A DNA stretch of 64,000 bases from positions 1 to 64,000 of the forward strand of contig NZ_JARAJZ010000004.1 of the NCBI RefSeq assembly GCF_028765345.1. Direction: 5' to 3'. Below, one piece after another: positions 29,669 through 37,756 of this stretch. Made by a program: the position numbers and the translations under genes. The stretch comes from Sporolactobacillus sp. CQH2019 (GTDB lineage Bacteria > Bacillota > Bacilli > Bacillales > Sporolactobacillaceae). Within the stretch, counting starts at the first letter, position 1. Each line of letters opens with the position of its first letter. The notes beneath the pieces are model-generated. The model had not been told where the DNA came from. It did no database searches and saw only the letters and a list, made by a program, of their open reading frames with translations.

Positions 29669-30370
29669 TTAGTATGCACCTTTTCGGCTGATAACAGACA
29701 AGACAGTCCGAAAAATAATTTTAAGGTCAAACATAAAGGATTTGTGGCGGATATAGTAGAGTTCCACATCAACGCGTTCGGGATATTCAATATTGCTGCG
29801 TCCGCATACCTGCCAATATCCGGTCAATCCCGGTTTTGCGGACAGGAACAGACGGGTGCTGTCGCCGTATTCCTTCAGTTCTTCGGACACGACGGGCCTC
29901 GGTCCGACAATGCTCATCTCGCCTTTAATGACGTTAATCAGCTGCGGGAGTTCATCGAGACTCGTTTTCCGAAGAAAGCGCCCGACTGCCGTGATTCGCG
30001 GGTCTTCCGACGGCTCCAGTTTATAATTGTTTTCGATATACTTTTTGTACAGAAGCTTATTAGCCTTTAATTCCTTTTCAGCATTCACAACCATCGAGCG
30101 GAATTTATAAATATAGAAAGGGCGGCCGTACTGCCCTATTCTCTTCTGCTTAAAGAAAACCGGGCCCTTCTGACTGCCGAAAAGATAAAGTACCGAGATG
30201 ATCAGAAACAGCGGCAGACTTAAAATCAGTCCGATCGTTCCGGCAAACAGATCAAATGCTCTTTTGCCCAACAAATAAGACATGCTGTCATTTCTTGCAT
30301 GATGCACAACAATTAAGCGGCCCGTTCGTTTAACATAATGCGCTTCAATTTCCGACTTTGATAAAGCCAT
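29669..30370 (-). CDS. Priming sugar transferase (undecaprenyl-phosphate), set 1
   Basis: 233 residues, one transmembrane helix near 45-65, then the catalytic block [29 protein letters not shown] and [12 protein letters not shown]. It starts repeat-unit synthesis by moving a sugar-1-phosphate to undecaprenyl phosphate. MALSKSE start (30370) with GGAGGAA upstream. It directly follows galU and is paralogous to 8884-9579; even the first residues MALS and the ribosome site context are shared. Confidence 0.93.
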   Translation of the reverse strand: MALSKSEIEAHYVKRTGRLIVVHHARNDSMSYLLGKRAFDLFAGTIGLILSLPLFLIISVLYLFGSQKGPVFFKQKRIGQYGRPFYIYKFRSMVVNAEKELKANKLLYKKYIENNYKLEPSEDPRITAVGRFLRKTSLDELPQLINVIKGEMSIVGPRPVVSEELKEYGDSTRLFLSAKPGLTGYWQVCGRSNIEYPERVDVELYYIRHKSFMFDLKIIFRTVLSVISRKGAY

Positions 30371-30384
30371 CGTATGTTCCTCCA

Positions 30385-31266
30385 TCATTTTAGCAGCAAT
30401 TTATTTTCATGAAGAATCCGCTCAATGCCTTTAAGCACGTCCTGCTGCAAATCTTTGTCTTGCAAAGCCATTTCGATGTTTGTCAGAACGAAACCGAGCG
30501 TTTCCCCGACGTCAAAACGTTTGCCTTCAAACTGATAGGCATAGACGCCCTGCAATTCATTCAATTTCTGGATTGCATCGGTCAGCTGGATCTCTCCGCC
30601 CGCACCGATTTCCTGTTTGTCGAGAAAGCCGAAAATTTCGGGTGTCAGGACGTAACGGCCGATAATTGCCAGATTGGAAGGCGGATTGCTCTTCGGTTTT
30701 TCAACAAAACGGCTGACATTGAACAAACGGCCTTCCTGCGATTTCGGATCGATGATCCCGTAACGCTGCGTCTGGTTTTCAGGCACTTCCTTGACGCCGA
30801 GCACCGAGCAGCCGGTCCGTTCATACTGTTCGGCAAGCTGCTGAATGCACGGCTTCTCCGACTGAACGATATCGTCGCCCAAAAGCACTGCAAACGGTTC
30901 GTTGCCGATGAACTTCCGCGCGCACCAGACAGCATGGCCGAGACCTTGCGGAGATTTTTGCCTGATGTAGTGAATATCGATTTTCGATGATTCACGGACC
31001 TTTTCAAGCAGATCCAATTTATTTTTATGAATCAGATTCTGTTCCAGTTCGTAAGCAGTATCAAAGTGATCCTCAATCGCCCGCTTTCCCTTACCAGTTA
31101 CGATGATGATGTCATCGATTCCAGCTGCAACGGCCTCCTCAACGATATACTGGATTGTCGGCTTGTTGACAATCGGCAGCATTTCTTTCGGCAGTGCTTT
31201 CGTTTCCGGCAAAAACCTTGTCCCCAGACCCGCGGCCGGAATGACCGCTTTCCTGACTTTTCTCAT
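30385..31266 (-). CDS. galU: UTP-glucose-1-phosphate uridylyltransferase
   Basis: A 293-residue nucleotidyltransferase making UDP-glucose. The signature [20 protein letters not shown] opens the protein, with [17 protein letters not shown] and [20 protein letters not shown] further on. Length matches GtaB of Bacillus (about 292). AGGAGG precedes the ATG. First gene of the leftward polysaccharide locus, supplying the substrate of the downstream Ugd. Confidence 0.97.
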   Translation of the reverse strand: MRKVRKAVIPAAGLGTRFLPETKALPKEMLPIVNKPTIQYIVEEAVAAGIDDIIIVTGKGKRAIEDHFDTAYELEQNLIHKNKLDLLEKVRESSKIDIHYIRQKSPQGLGHAVWCARKFIGNEPFAVLLGDDIVQSEKPCIQQLAEQYERTGCSVLGVKEVPENQTQRYGIIDPKSQEGRLFNVSRFVEKPKSNPPSNLAIIGRYVLTPEIFGFLDKQEIGAGGEIQLTDAIQKLNELQGVYAYQFEGKRFDVGETLGFVLTNIEMALQDKDLQQDVLKGIERILHENKLLLK

Positions 31267-31427
31267 ACAAAAACCTCCTGATGATCAAAAAGCTTCAAGT
31301 CCTTCATGCTGTCTATAAACTATTCGCACGCACAGTGCTTTTTTTTTCTGGCGATGGATCTATTTAATTCAAATTCTCTTATTTCCCCGCTCTTTTACCT
31401 GAGAGAACGGGAAATCGTCAGATATCT

Positions 31428-31456
31428 TAGCTTGATAAGCTATAAGAATTATAGCA
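31428..31456 (-). promoter_or_regulatory. Extended -10 promoter of the galU operon
   Basis: On the minus strand TGCTATAAT (31448-31456) is a perfect -10 with the TGn extension; the -35 is poor. A small inverted repeat TAGCTT-gat-AAGCTA (31428-31442) lies at the expected transcription start and could be an operator. The leader to galU is about 175 nt. Confidence 0.6.
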
Positions 31457-31751
31457 TATTATTTTCCAAAGAAAAGAGGAAGTTATGGGAAGAAGATAAC
31501 GGAGTTTGTCTTATGCGTGCTTATTCGACATTTCTTTGGCATTATTACGTTTTAATTACGTTTATATGACTTATAATTGCTTTAACAACGGAGATTTATC
31601 GGACCTCAGCCCCCGTTTATTGCAGAGATTGTTCATCGGTACTTTTTACAGCGCAGCGGCATTTTTTATCGCCCGTCGCAGCCTCCCGTGCAGACATTCC
31701 GCAGCAGCCGGCCAAATGAGGAAGACGATTCCGTTTGAAACTGTATTTTAT

Positions 31752-31857
31752 TTTTATACAGGCCCGGCCTATGCTTCTCTTGCCGCAGGCCGGCAATATT
31801 TATCCGAAAAAACAGAAGCTTTTTCAGATCATCCCGATTGTTCGTGCCGTTGATTCT
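31752..31857. repeat. 105-bp direct repeat, left copy
   Basis: Closely matches 32924-33028 (shared blocks such as ACAGGCCCGGCC, CAATATTTATCC and TTCGTGCCGTTGATTCT). The two copies bracket the array-2 element at a distance of about 1.17 kb in the same orientation. Confidence 0.8.
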
Positions 31858-31875
31858 TTTGAAAAGCGATTGGTT

Positions 31876-32225
31876 GGCGCGGGCGGCCGTCTATTGCTCT
31901 GAATGGTTCATGCGGACAGCGATTTATTCCGCTGAAAAGAAGGATAGTCTGCACGGGCAGGCGTTACATGGCGAAAACGTCCGGTCTTTTTTCGGGCCGG
32001 CGCGGATTCCTGTGAATCGTAGTAAAAATCGCCGGGAAACAATGGTGTATCAGTAAAGTGCTGCTTCTTCTCATCAGTAACGCGCAAAATATCAACAGTT
32101 ATCAGCAGAAAATCGACAGTAAGCAGACTGGAATCCATGAGTGCGAATAATAATTGTACGCGATTAATTGAATCAGCCGCGGCAAAGAGTTCAGTCGTGG
32201 CTTTTTATCCACCGTGCCAGACCGT
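31876..32225. repeat. Conserved left flank of array 2
   Basis: About 320 bp that recurs, diverged, at 41314-41637 left of array 3 (for example TTTATTCCGCTGAAAA, CAGGCGTTAC, AATCGTAGT). No open frame with protein character is shared by both copies. Confidence 0.7.
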
Positions 32226-32790
32226 TTAGCGGGGTTTCGGTCGGGGGGCTCAGGGTTTCGGTCGGGATGCCCGGGTTTTCGGTCGGCACAGTAACTTTAT
32301 CGGTCAACGCACGCTGTTTTTCGGTCAGCGCAGGGGATTTATCGGTCGACTCCGGTTTTATCGGTCGACGTGGAGGGGGTTTCGGTCGGGGCGCTCAGGG
32401 TTTCGGTCGGCAGGCCGGAGTTTTCGGTCGACGAGCCCAGGGTTTCGGTCGGCGCAGCAACTTTATCGGTCAACGCACGCTGTTTTTCGGTCAGCGCAGG
32501 GGATTTATCGGTCGACTCCAGTTTTATCGGTCGGCGTGGAGGGGGTTTCGGTCGGGGCGCTCAGGGTTTCGGTCGGCAGGCCGGAGTTTTCGGTCGACGA
32601 GCCCGGGTTTTCGGTCGGCGCAGCAACTTTATCGGTCAACGCACGCTGTTTTTCGGTCAGCGCAGGGGATTTATCGGTCGGCTCCGGTTTTATCGGTCGA
32701 CGTGAAGGGGGTTTCGGTCATTGTTTTCGGTTTATCGACCGTTAGAAGCAGGATTTCGGTCGGCTCCGGGAGTTTTTCAGCCATTACACC
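32226..32790. repeat. 21-bp-period tandem array 2 (core TTTCGGTCGRC)
   Basis: About 26 units of mostly 21 bp. Each has a core TTTCGGTCG or TTATCGGTCG plus variable bases. A higher-order period of 166 bp (eight units) repeats at 32371, 32537 and 32703. Frames through it are open in several phases and are not believed to be genes. Confidence 0.92.
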
Positions 32791-32923
32791 CGGAGTTTCG
32801 ACTGCTGCAGAAATTTATTAATTGCGGAAGCGTTTTCCGTCTTTTAAGAGACAGATGGTTTCAGGAAAAGCCGATCATCAATTGACGGCACAGCAGGACA
32901 ATGGGCTAAAGGAATACCCATTT
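32785..32923. repeat. Conserved right flank of array 2
   Basis: Shares blocks ATTGCGGAA, CCGATCATCA and TTGACGGCACAGCAGGA with 42115-42270, right of array 3. Together with the left flank it defines a composite element with a variable interior. Confidence 0.7.
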
Positions 32924-33028
32924 TTTTACAGGCCCGGCCCACGCTTCTCTTGCCGCGCGCCAGCAATATTTATCCAAAAAATGCAGAAGCTTTTTCAAAT
33001 CATCCCGATTGTTCGTGCCGTTGATTCT
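32924..33028. repeat. 105-bp direct repeat, right copy
   Basis: Second copy of 31752-31857, same orientation, closing the array-2 element. Confidence 0.8.
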
Positions 33029-33233
33029 GCCCCGGTTCTGGTTCATGCCGATTTTAAGCCGTCATGAGCTGCCGGTTTTGCCCGAAAAAGCTCTTCTGCT
33101 TTTATTGTCTGTCGGTCCTATCTGCCTAATTTCCGGAAAAGAATTTTTTTGTTCATGACTTCTTAACGGCGGCCGCATGGTCGTTGTCCGTTAAAATTCC
33201 GATGTCAACGGTACATTTTTATGCTTTTTATCT

Positions 33234-33269
33234 TTGACAAAATTATTTTTTGCAGTGATATATATCACA
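33234..33269 (+). promoter_or_regulatory. Possible promoter with Crp/Fnr-type palindrome
   Basis: TTGACA (33234-33239), 17 bp, GATATA (33257-33262). Overlapping the -10 is AGTGA-N6-TCACA (33254-33269), within which GTGATATATATCAC is a perfect palindrome, the form bound by Crp/Fnr-family regulators. It would control the peptide-modification cluster from about 580 bases upstream of its first gene. Confidence 0.45.
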
Positions 33270-33303
33270 TTTATTAATATTTTTTATGTCGTAAGCGCAA
33301 ATT

Positions 33304-33337
33304 TGTAACGATTGTGTAACGCTGTGAAATGTAGGAT
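33304..33337 (+). promoter_or_regulatory. SARP-like direct-repeat promoter, site 1
   Basis: TGTAACG at 33304-33310 and again at 33315-33321 (11-bp period), then 10 bp, then TAGGAT (33332-33337) as -10. The same spacing occurs at sites 2 and 3. It lies upstream of the degenerate kinase gene. Confidence 0.6.
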
Positions 33338-33853
33338 AAGACTATTCGTTGCGCAGGCTATGCTGGAACAAGGAAACTTTCTTTAGGAGGCGGGGCGGGG
33401 AAATCGGCTCCGTTGAAAAGAGGTGGGCTATCAAAATCACTTTGATCTTTTAAATAATGCCGCCCTTTATTTTGCGGTTCTACAGCACGCATGCCGTTCG
33501 AAGTCCAGGCCTTGGAACACGACGGCATCCGTTATCTAAAAACAACTGTCCGTTTTCATTTTTTCATGAAAAAAGCACGTCGCAACGTGCCCTCGGGCAT
33601 CCGTCAAAGCCGGACGCCGAATCAAAAAGTTCTATCTTCATGCTCTTTAGCCGCAACCAGATCAGCGTGCCGACTCCAAACTGCCCGCTGACTTGGCCCA
33701 TTCATTCATGTTCATTTTTCGTGTGTGTTAAAACCGGAGGACCGGTTTTCAGGAACCCGATGCAGGTGGTGCTGCACGGGGTTGACAGAAAGCCGATCAG
33801 CATCAACCGGTCTTTAAAACACGATTTTACACACAGACAAGGAGAATCGTTGC
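33338..33853. other. Long leader of the degenerate-kinase operon
   Basis: About 515 bp. It holds a strong Shine-Dalgarno-like TAGGAGG near 33384 not followed by a usable gene (only about ten codons from a TTG), a minus-strand terminator-like hairpin (33575-33590, six T after it) and a hairpin AAAACCGG-agga-CCGGTTTT (33730-33749). By analogy with site 2, a precursor gene may once have been here. Confidence 0.4.
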
Positions 33854-34630
33854 ATGCATAAAATCTACACGAATATCGGCGAACATATCTTTGAAGTCAC
33901 AGCAGATTCAGCCAACTTTATGAATCTTGTCATACGCCAGTTCACATCGTTGAAAAAGATTCCGGACAGGCCCGTCGATATGGTGGTGCATATCCACGGC
34001 GGATACGGAACGCCCCTTGTCACTTCTGATTTTAGCATAACCGAACAAGCACGTAAACTTATTTTTCGACGGGATGACTATTTGATCGACATTGATCCCG
34101 ACTACTATTCGGCAAATTTATATGTTTATAACGGCCCTGCGCTTAGACAGGCCTTCATCAGTCTTTACAGCTCTTTTATCGTTTTCCGCAACTGGGGGTT
34201 TCTGATGCACGGGGAATGTGTTGTCGACAACGGCCTGGCCCACCTTCTTTGCGGGGGCGGCTCCCTTTCCATTTCCGATGATTCGGAAAATCCGTCTCGG
34301 CCCGTTTCAGAAGGTATCGTGCTGATTAAGATCGCGTCTGAAGGGATACGCGTCTTTGATTCTCCGTTCGATGAAGCCGCAACTAAGCGTAACAGCCGAT
34401 CGAACCTGATCGGCAGCGTCCATTTTATTCAGCAGGCGTTTCAGAATAAGCAGATGAAGGCCGGCCGTACATACAGCTTGCTGCGCCTCCTCGACGCTGT
34501 GTTCTATTGGCCGCACAGTACAGAACAAACGCGGCGTGTCATTACGATGCTGCGCAGATTTGTTCAGGCCGCCCCCGTTTACAGCAATTATTTTCAGAAA
34601 AGAGAAGAAATTAAGGAGCTGATTTCATGA
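33854..34630 (+). CDS. HPr-kinase-like protein with destroyed P-loop
   Basis: 258 residues, clearly paralogous to the kinase at 36787-37593 over its whole length (for example LYSSFIV, a NWGFLMHG block matching HWGLMIHS, and the same C-terminus pattern YFQK). Where the paralogue has the Walker A GTSGAGKST, this protein has GGGSLSISD at about 134-142, and the following SDE acidic site reads SEG. It should not bind or transfer phosphate and may be a pseudokinase or a decaying duplicate. AAGGAGA precedes the ATG. Stop and next start overlap (ATGA), so it is co-translated with the PqqD-like gene. Confidence 0.85.
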   Translation: MHKIYTNIGEHIFEVTADSANFMNLVIRQFTSLKKIPDRPVDMVVHIHGGYGTPLVTSDFSITEQARKLIFRRDDYLIDIDPDYYSANLYVYNGPALRQAFISLYSSFIVFRNWGFLMHGECVVDNGLAHLLCGGGSLSISDDSENPSRPVSEGIVLIKIASEGIRVFDSPFDEAATKRNSRSNLIGSVHFIQQAFQNKQMKAGRTYSLLRLLDAVFYWPHSTEQTRRVITMLRRFVQAAPVYSNYFQKREEIKELIS

Positions 34631-34917
34631 ACATGTACTATATTAGAAAGAATAATTGTGAGGCCATGGCGCTTGACGATCATCTGATGGTCGTCAACCC
34701 TGATAACTTTACCGTCACTGATCTGAATGAATCCGGCGGAAAATGCTGGGGGCTGCTGGAAAAACGGCAGAGTGCAGACACGCTCATGAAAAAACTGCTG
34801 AGCAGCGAGGATCATGCGGCAGACGGACAACAAGATGATCTTGCCCGGCTTCGGACGGATGTTGAAGCGTTTCTTATGCAAATGACGGCATATGGTCTTA
34901 TTGAACATGTCGGATAA
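34627..34917 (+). CDS. PqqD-like peptide chaperone
   Basis: 96 residues with the PqqD/RRE layout: an N-terminal strand region, then VTDLNESGGKCWGLLEKRQS and a helical end with DVEAFLMQMTAYGLIEHVG. Such proteins bind the leader of ribosomally made peptides and present it to modifying enzymes (B1 protein in lasso pathways). Overlaps the preceding stop by four bases, with AAGGAG upstream. It overlaps the next frame as well. Partner is probably the 36-residue peptide at 36552-36662. Confidence 0.85.
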   Translation: MNMYYIRKNNCEAMALDDHLMVVNPDNFTVTDLNESGGKCWGLLEKRQSADTLMKKLLSSEDHAADGQQDDLARLRTDVEAFLMQMTAYGLIEHVG

Positions 34918-35827
34918 AAACATACCGATTCACAGAGAAGGCCTCCTTCCCGCCGCAAAAGTCCGGCCTGCCGGACGGGCAGACAATCGCTGCTGTGCTT
35001 TGCCCGTGTCCCGTCTTTTTCCCGATAAAAACGGAAGGCAGGTGCCGGGCAAATGGGCCGGCATGGATGACACCCGGGAAGCTGACGGCGCCGTTGTCCC
35101 TCTGAAGAAAGCCGCGGAAGCCCCGATACCGGAAAACGGAACGGGCCCGGACGGCACAGGGACGGAAAACCGCAGGAAGGCACTGATCGATCAGATTCTG
35201 CGTGACCCGCAAAAGGACATTGACAGGCTGATCGCTCGAATCAGAAAGCAGAATGCAGCGCCGATTGCCGGACGGCCGTCGTATGGGTGCGGGACCGCCA
35301 ATAGCCAAAAAGGAGACACAAAACACATCGATTTTTACTGCAGCAATCTGTCCGGAAGCACGCGCCGGCCGGAATCGAATTTCGACCGGCAAGCCGGCCT
35401 TGCCGTCCGCCAGACCATGGATCGTTACGGGCAGGTGCGGCTCTCCTCACGCGGCCGGAGCATGTACCCGTACATCAAGGAAGGCGACAGCTGCACCTTC
35501 CTTGCCCGGGACGCGGCGTTTCTTAACCGGGGCGACGTCTTGCTCTACCAGGACCCGGCCGGCGCGCTGATCGCGCATCGTTTTATCGGAACGCGGCGGG
35601 ACGCATGCGGGCTGACCGTCTATATTTTAAAAGGAGACAGCAATTTGAAATCCGATTCCCCGGTGTACGCCGGGCAAATTTTCGGCATCATGACGAAAAT
35701 CGAACCGGCCGGCCGGAAATTCCGGCTTTCCCATATTTTCTGCCGGAGCTGGCAGCGGCTGGTTATGGACTTCCCGCTGATGTCGCGATGTCTGAATAAA
35801 TACCTTACCTTCCGCAGGATGTTTTAA
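34892..35827 (+). CDS. SipW-type S26 peptidase with unique N-terminal region
   Basis: 311 residues (or 306 from the ATG at 34907). The C-terminal half is a signal-peptidase-like S26 domain: serine nucleophile S190 in SSRGRSMYPYIKEGD, H229 in IAHRFIG (Ser/His type, not Ser/Lys), and KGDSN at 247-251. No transmembrane helix is visible, unusual for signal peptidases. The first ~165 residues are charged, cysteine-containing and unlike anything I know. In this context it is a candidate leader peptidase for the cluster peptide. Translation is coupled to the PqqD-like gene by a 26-bp overlap. Confidence 0.78.
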   Translation: MVLLNMSDKNIPIHREGLLPAAKVRPAGRADNRCCALPVSRLFPDKNGRQVPGKWAGMDDTREADGAVVPLKKAAEAPIPENGTGPDGTGTENRRKALIDQILRDPQKDIDRLIARIRKQNAAPIAGRPSYGCGTANSQKGDTKHIDFYCSNLSGSTRRPESNFDRQAGLAVRQTMDRYGQVRLSSRGRSMYPYIKEGDSCTFLARDAAFLNRGDVLLYQDPAGALIAHRFIGTRRDACGLTVYILKGDSNLKSDSPVYAGQIFGIMTKIEPAGRKFRLSHIFCRSWQRLVMDFPLMSRCLNKYLTFRRMF

Positions 35828-36260
35828 AAAAGATAATAGGTGCATCCCTTCGCTCATTCAGACACGAATTTTTTAAAAACAACTTTTTAAAGAATTTTTA
35901 TTTCTAAATTATATATTTATAATAAAAACATTTTTTAATTTGTGGGTGGTTTTCCTTATTTCAGGCTGATTGCCTCCGAGTCCGGACGATTCTCTTCGTG
36001 TTTCAGCCCCCCCTACCGGCGCGGCCGTTCGGATCGCAAATTGCCGATAAACGAAAACCCGGATTCCCTACGGGGCTGCGGGAATCCGTATCCCTTAGAT
36101 TTTTTTAGTTTAACGAATCGCAGCGGCCGGCTATGGTACAAGCCGCTGTTGGCCAAAGAATCCTATCATATCAGGATTTCGGGAGCCCCGGCATAGGATC
36201 ATGGAGAGGCTGGCTAAAAATGTGAAAACAATTTAAAGAGTAAAATAGCGCTTTTTTCGA
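35828..36260. other. Intergenic, no gene seen
   Basis: AT-rich start (about 35840-35940), then unremarkable sequence before the terminator. No credible gene. Confidence 0.5.
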
Positions 36261-36297
36261 AAAAGAGGACCAGCCTGATGAAAAGGTGCTCTTTTTT
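36261..36297 (+). terminator. Probable terminator of the first peptide-cluster operon
   Basis: AAGAG-x-ACC pairs with GGT-x-CTCTT (36263-36271, 36285-36293; one G-G mismatch), followed by a run of six T. It lies 430 bp past the S26 gene and before the site-2 promoter. Confidence 0.6.
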
Positions 36298-36448
36298 GTG
36301 CGATGGCCGCTTCACACCTGCTCCCCCATAATTAGGAAAAGCAAATAGGTTTCCGGAACAACGGCATGGATCGGCATTTGCGGAACTCTTTCGTTTGCCG
36401 GTACATCGGGAAGTTTTTTAGTAAAAAGCAATCGTTTATCGCGCTTTT

Positions 36449-36482
36449 TGTAACACTTGTGTAATGGACCGTTCATTATAGT
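36449..36482 (+). promoter_or_regulatory. SARP-like direct-repeat promoter, site 2
   Basis: TGTAACA (36449-36455) and TGTAATG (36460-36466), 11-bp period, then 10 bp and -10 TATAGT (36477-36482). The predicted start lies about 65 bases before the small peptide gene. Confidence 0.65.
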
Positions 36483-36551
36483 GAATTTGTTGATATTTTC
36501 CAGATATCATCAATTAAAATGAAAAAAATGACTGACTGGAGGTGAACATTG

Positions 36552-36662
36552 ATGAAAAAGGAAAACAACAATTCCAAGAAAGTTTTGAGCCCGATCGTCC
36601 TCAGCCATCGGACAATCCGATTTGAAACGAAAATCAGCAAGCCGCACGGCGGCTGTAATTAA
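36552..36662 (+). CDS. Candidate precursor peptide (36 residues)
   Basis: ATG with a strong GGAGGTGA eight bases upstream. A basic, Asn-rich start (MKKENNNSKK), then SPIVLSHRT and a C-terminus KPHGGCN. It lies between its own promoter and a strong attenuator, directly before the intact kinase gene, which is the usual place of a RiPP precursor. Residues P14, V16 and T26 can be aligned with the conserved Pro, Leu and penultimate Thr of lasso leaders (P, +2, +12). The part after T26 has no Asp or Glu, so a lasso ring cannot form. No known family is recognised; its nature as precursor is inferred from position. Confidence 0.7.
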   Translation: MKKENNNSKKVLSPIVLSHRTIRFETKISKPHGGCN

Positions 36663-36713
36663 TCAGCTGATCCGGCAGTCGTGAACCGCGAGTGTATGTG
36701 CATGATGGTTTCC

Positions 36714-36759
36714 GGCGGGAGAGACATGGGTTCCTACTCTATCTCTCCCGCCGTTTTTT
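36714..36759 (+). terminator. Attenuator between precursor and kinase
   Basis: A perfect 11-bp stem (GGCGGGAGAGA with complement; 36714-36724 and 36742-36752), followed by GTTTTTTCC. Downstream transcription would depend on read-through, giving a surplus of precursor over kinase. Confidence 0.88.
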
Positions 36760-36786
36760 CCATTTTCTTTTGAAGGAGTTCATACC

Positions 36787-37593
36787 ATGATCCTAAAAAC
36801 AGCTCAAGTTGACGAACATCTGATTCGGTTTTTCTGTGATTCTGTCCGGCTCGAGAAGATGATTGAAGAAAATTTCCGGTTTGTTCCTTCTTCAAAACCG
36901 GCTGATCTGTCCGTAACCCTTCGCGACGGTTACGGTGCCCCGTTTGCCGGTTTTGACGTAGAAGCGAAGAAAACCGGACACTCAGTCGTATACACACGCC
37001 CGGATTACCGCATCGAATCCGATGCCGATTTCAAACAGGCGGACATCCGGTTTCACGACAGGCTGGCGTTGAAACACGCGCTGATGAATCTGTACAGCTC
37101 TTTTATCGTCCGCCGCCATTGGGGGCTGATGATTCATTCTTCCTGCGTGATTGACGGCCGCACTGCCCACCTGTTTTCCGGAACGTCCGGGGCAGGCAAA
37201 TCGACGGTCGCGCAGCTCTCGCGGCCGCGGCCGCTTCTTTCCGATGAGGCATCGCTTCTGAAAATCGCGCCGGACGGAGTCACTGTCTTCAATTCTCCAT
37301 TCCGAAGCGACGTGAGCGCACTGAGCGGCGGAAATCCCCGCCCGCTCGCCAGCATCCAGCTGCTCCATCAGTTTCCGGTGAATCGGCGTGACCGGCTGGA
37401 CAAAGCGAGCGGCCTGCTGCATCTGATTGATAAAGTGTTTTATTGGACGCAAAGTCAGGAGGAAATGCTCAGAGTCATTTCAATTCTGAGACAGTTAACC
37501 GAACAAGTACCCGTCTACGATCTCTATTTTCAAAAAAATGACAGCTTCTGGGAACTGATCTCCGATAACAGACACTGTGTAAAAGTCGAGTAG
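36787..37593 (+). CDS. HPr-kinase-like peptide kinase
   Basis: 268 residues. It has an intact Walker A GTSGAGKST at 132-140 and the acidic block LLSDEASLLK at 151-160, the pair that holds nucleotide and metal in HprK-fold enzymes. Homologues in paeninodin-type lasso loci phosphorylate the precursor on a serine. Here the peptide ends in Asn, so the target would be an internal Ser or Thr (inference). GAAGGAG lies nine bases before the ATG. It follows the precursor and attenuator and precedes the site-3 promoter. Confidence 0.85.
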   Translation: MILKTAQVDEHLIRFFCDSVRLEKMIEENFRFVPSSKPADLSVTLRDGYGAPFAGFDVEAKKTGHSVVYTRPDYRIESDADFKQADIRFHDRLALKHALMNLYSSFIVRRHWGLMIHSSCVIDGRTAHLFSGTSGAGKSTVAQLSRPRPLLSDEASLLKIAPDGVTVFNSPFRSDVSALSGGNPRPLASIQLLHQFPVNRRDRLDKASGLLHLIDKVFYWTQSQEEMLRVISILRQLTEQVPVYDLYFQKNDSFWELISDNRHCVKVE

Positions 37594-37643
37594 ATCTGAC
37601 ATCGTGCTGTCGGTTTATCTGATCTTTGCTGACATGCATTTTA

Positions 37644-37677
37644 CGTAACGATTGTGTCATGATCGTCATTTTAAAAT
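37644..37677 (+). promoter_or_regulatory. SARP-like direct-repeat promoter, site 3
   Basis: CGTAACG (37644-37650) and TGTCATG (37655-37661), 11-bp period, then 10 bp and -10 TAAAAT (37672-37677). It lies 80 bases before the exporter gene. Confidence 0.6.
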
Positions 37678-37756
37678 GACATCAGCGGCATCGCGGAAGC
37701 CGCCGCTTTGTTTCGGGCGGTCCGGCCGGGCGTTTAAATTTTAGGAGGTCATCCTG

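Noticed and set aside
31306-32056. Short frames upstream of galU
   Set aside because: They overlap the galU promoter and the repeated flank of array 2, and their sequence is not conserved as protein in the second flank copy.
32168-32821. 217-codon frame rich in Gly, Arg and Phe over array 2
   Set aside because: Pure tandem-repeat translation, with overlapping restarts, and no conserved domain.
36552-36662. Classical lasso peptide precursor
   Set aside because: No Asp or Glu follows the leader-like Thr, and no cyclase gene is present, so an isopeptide ring is not possible as known.
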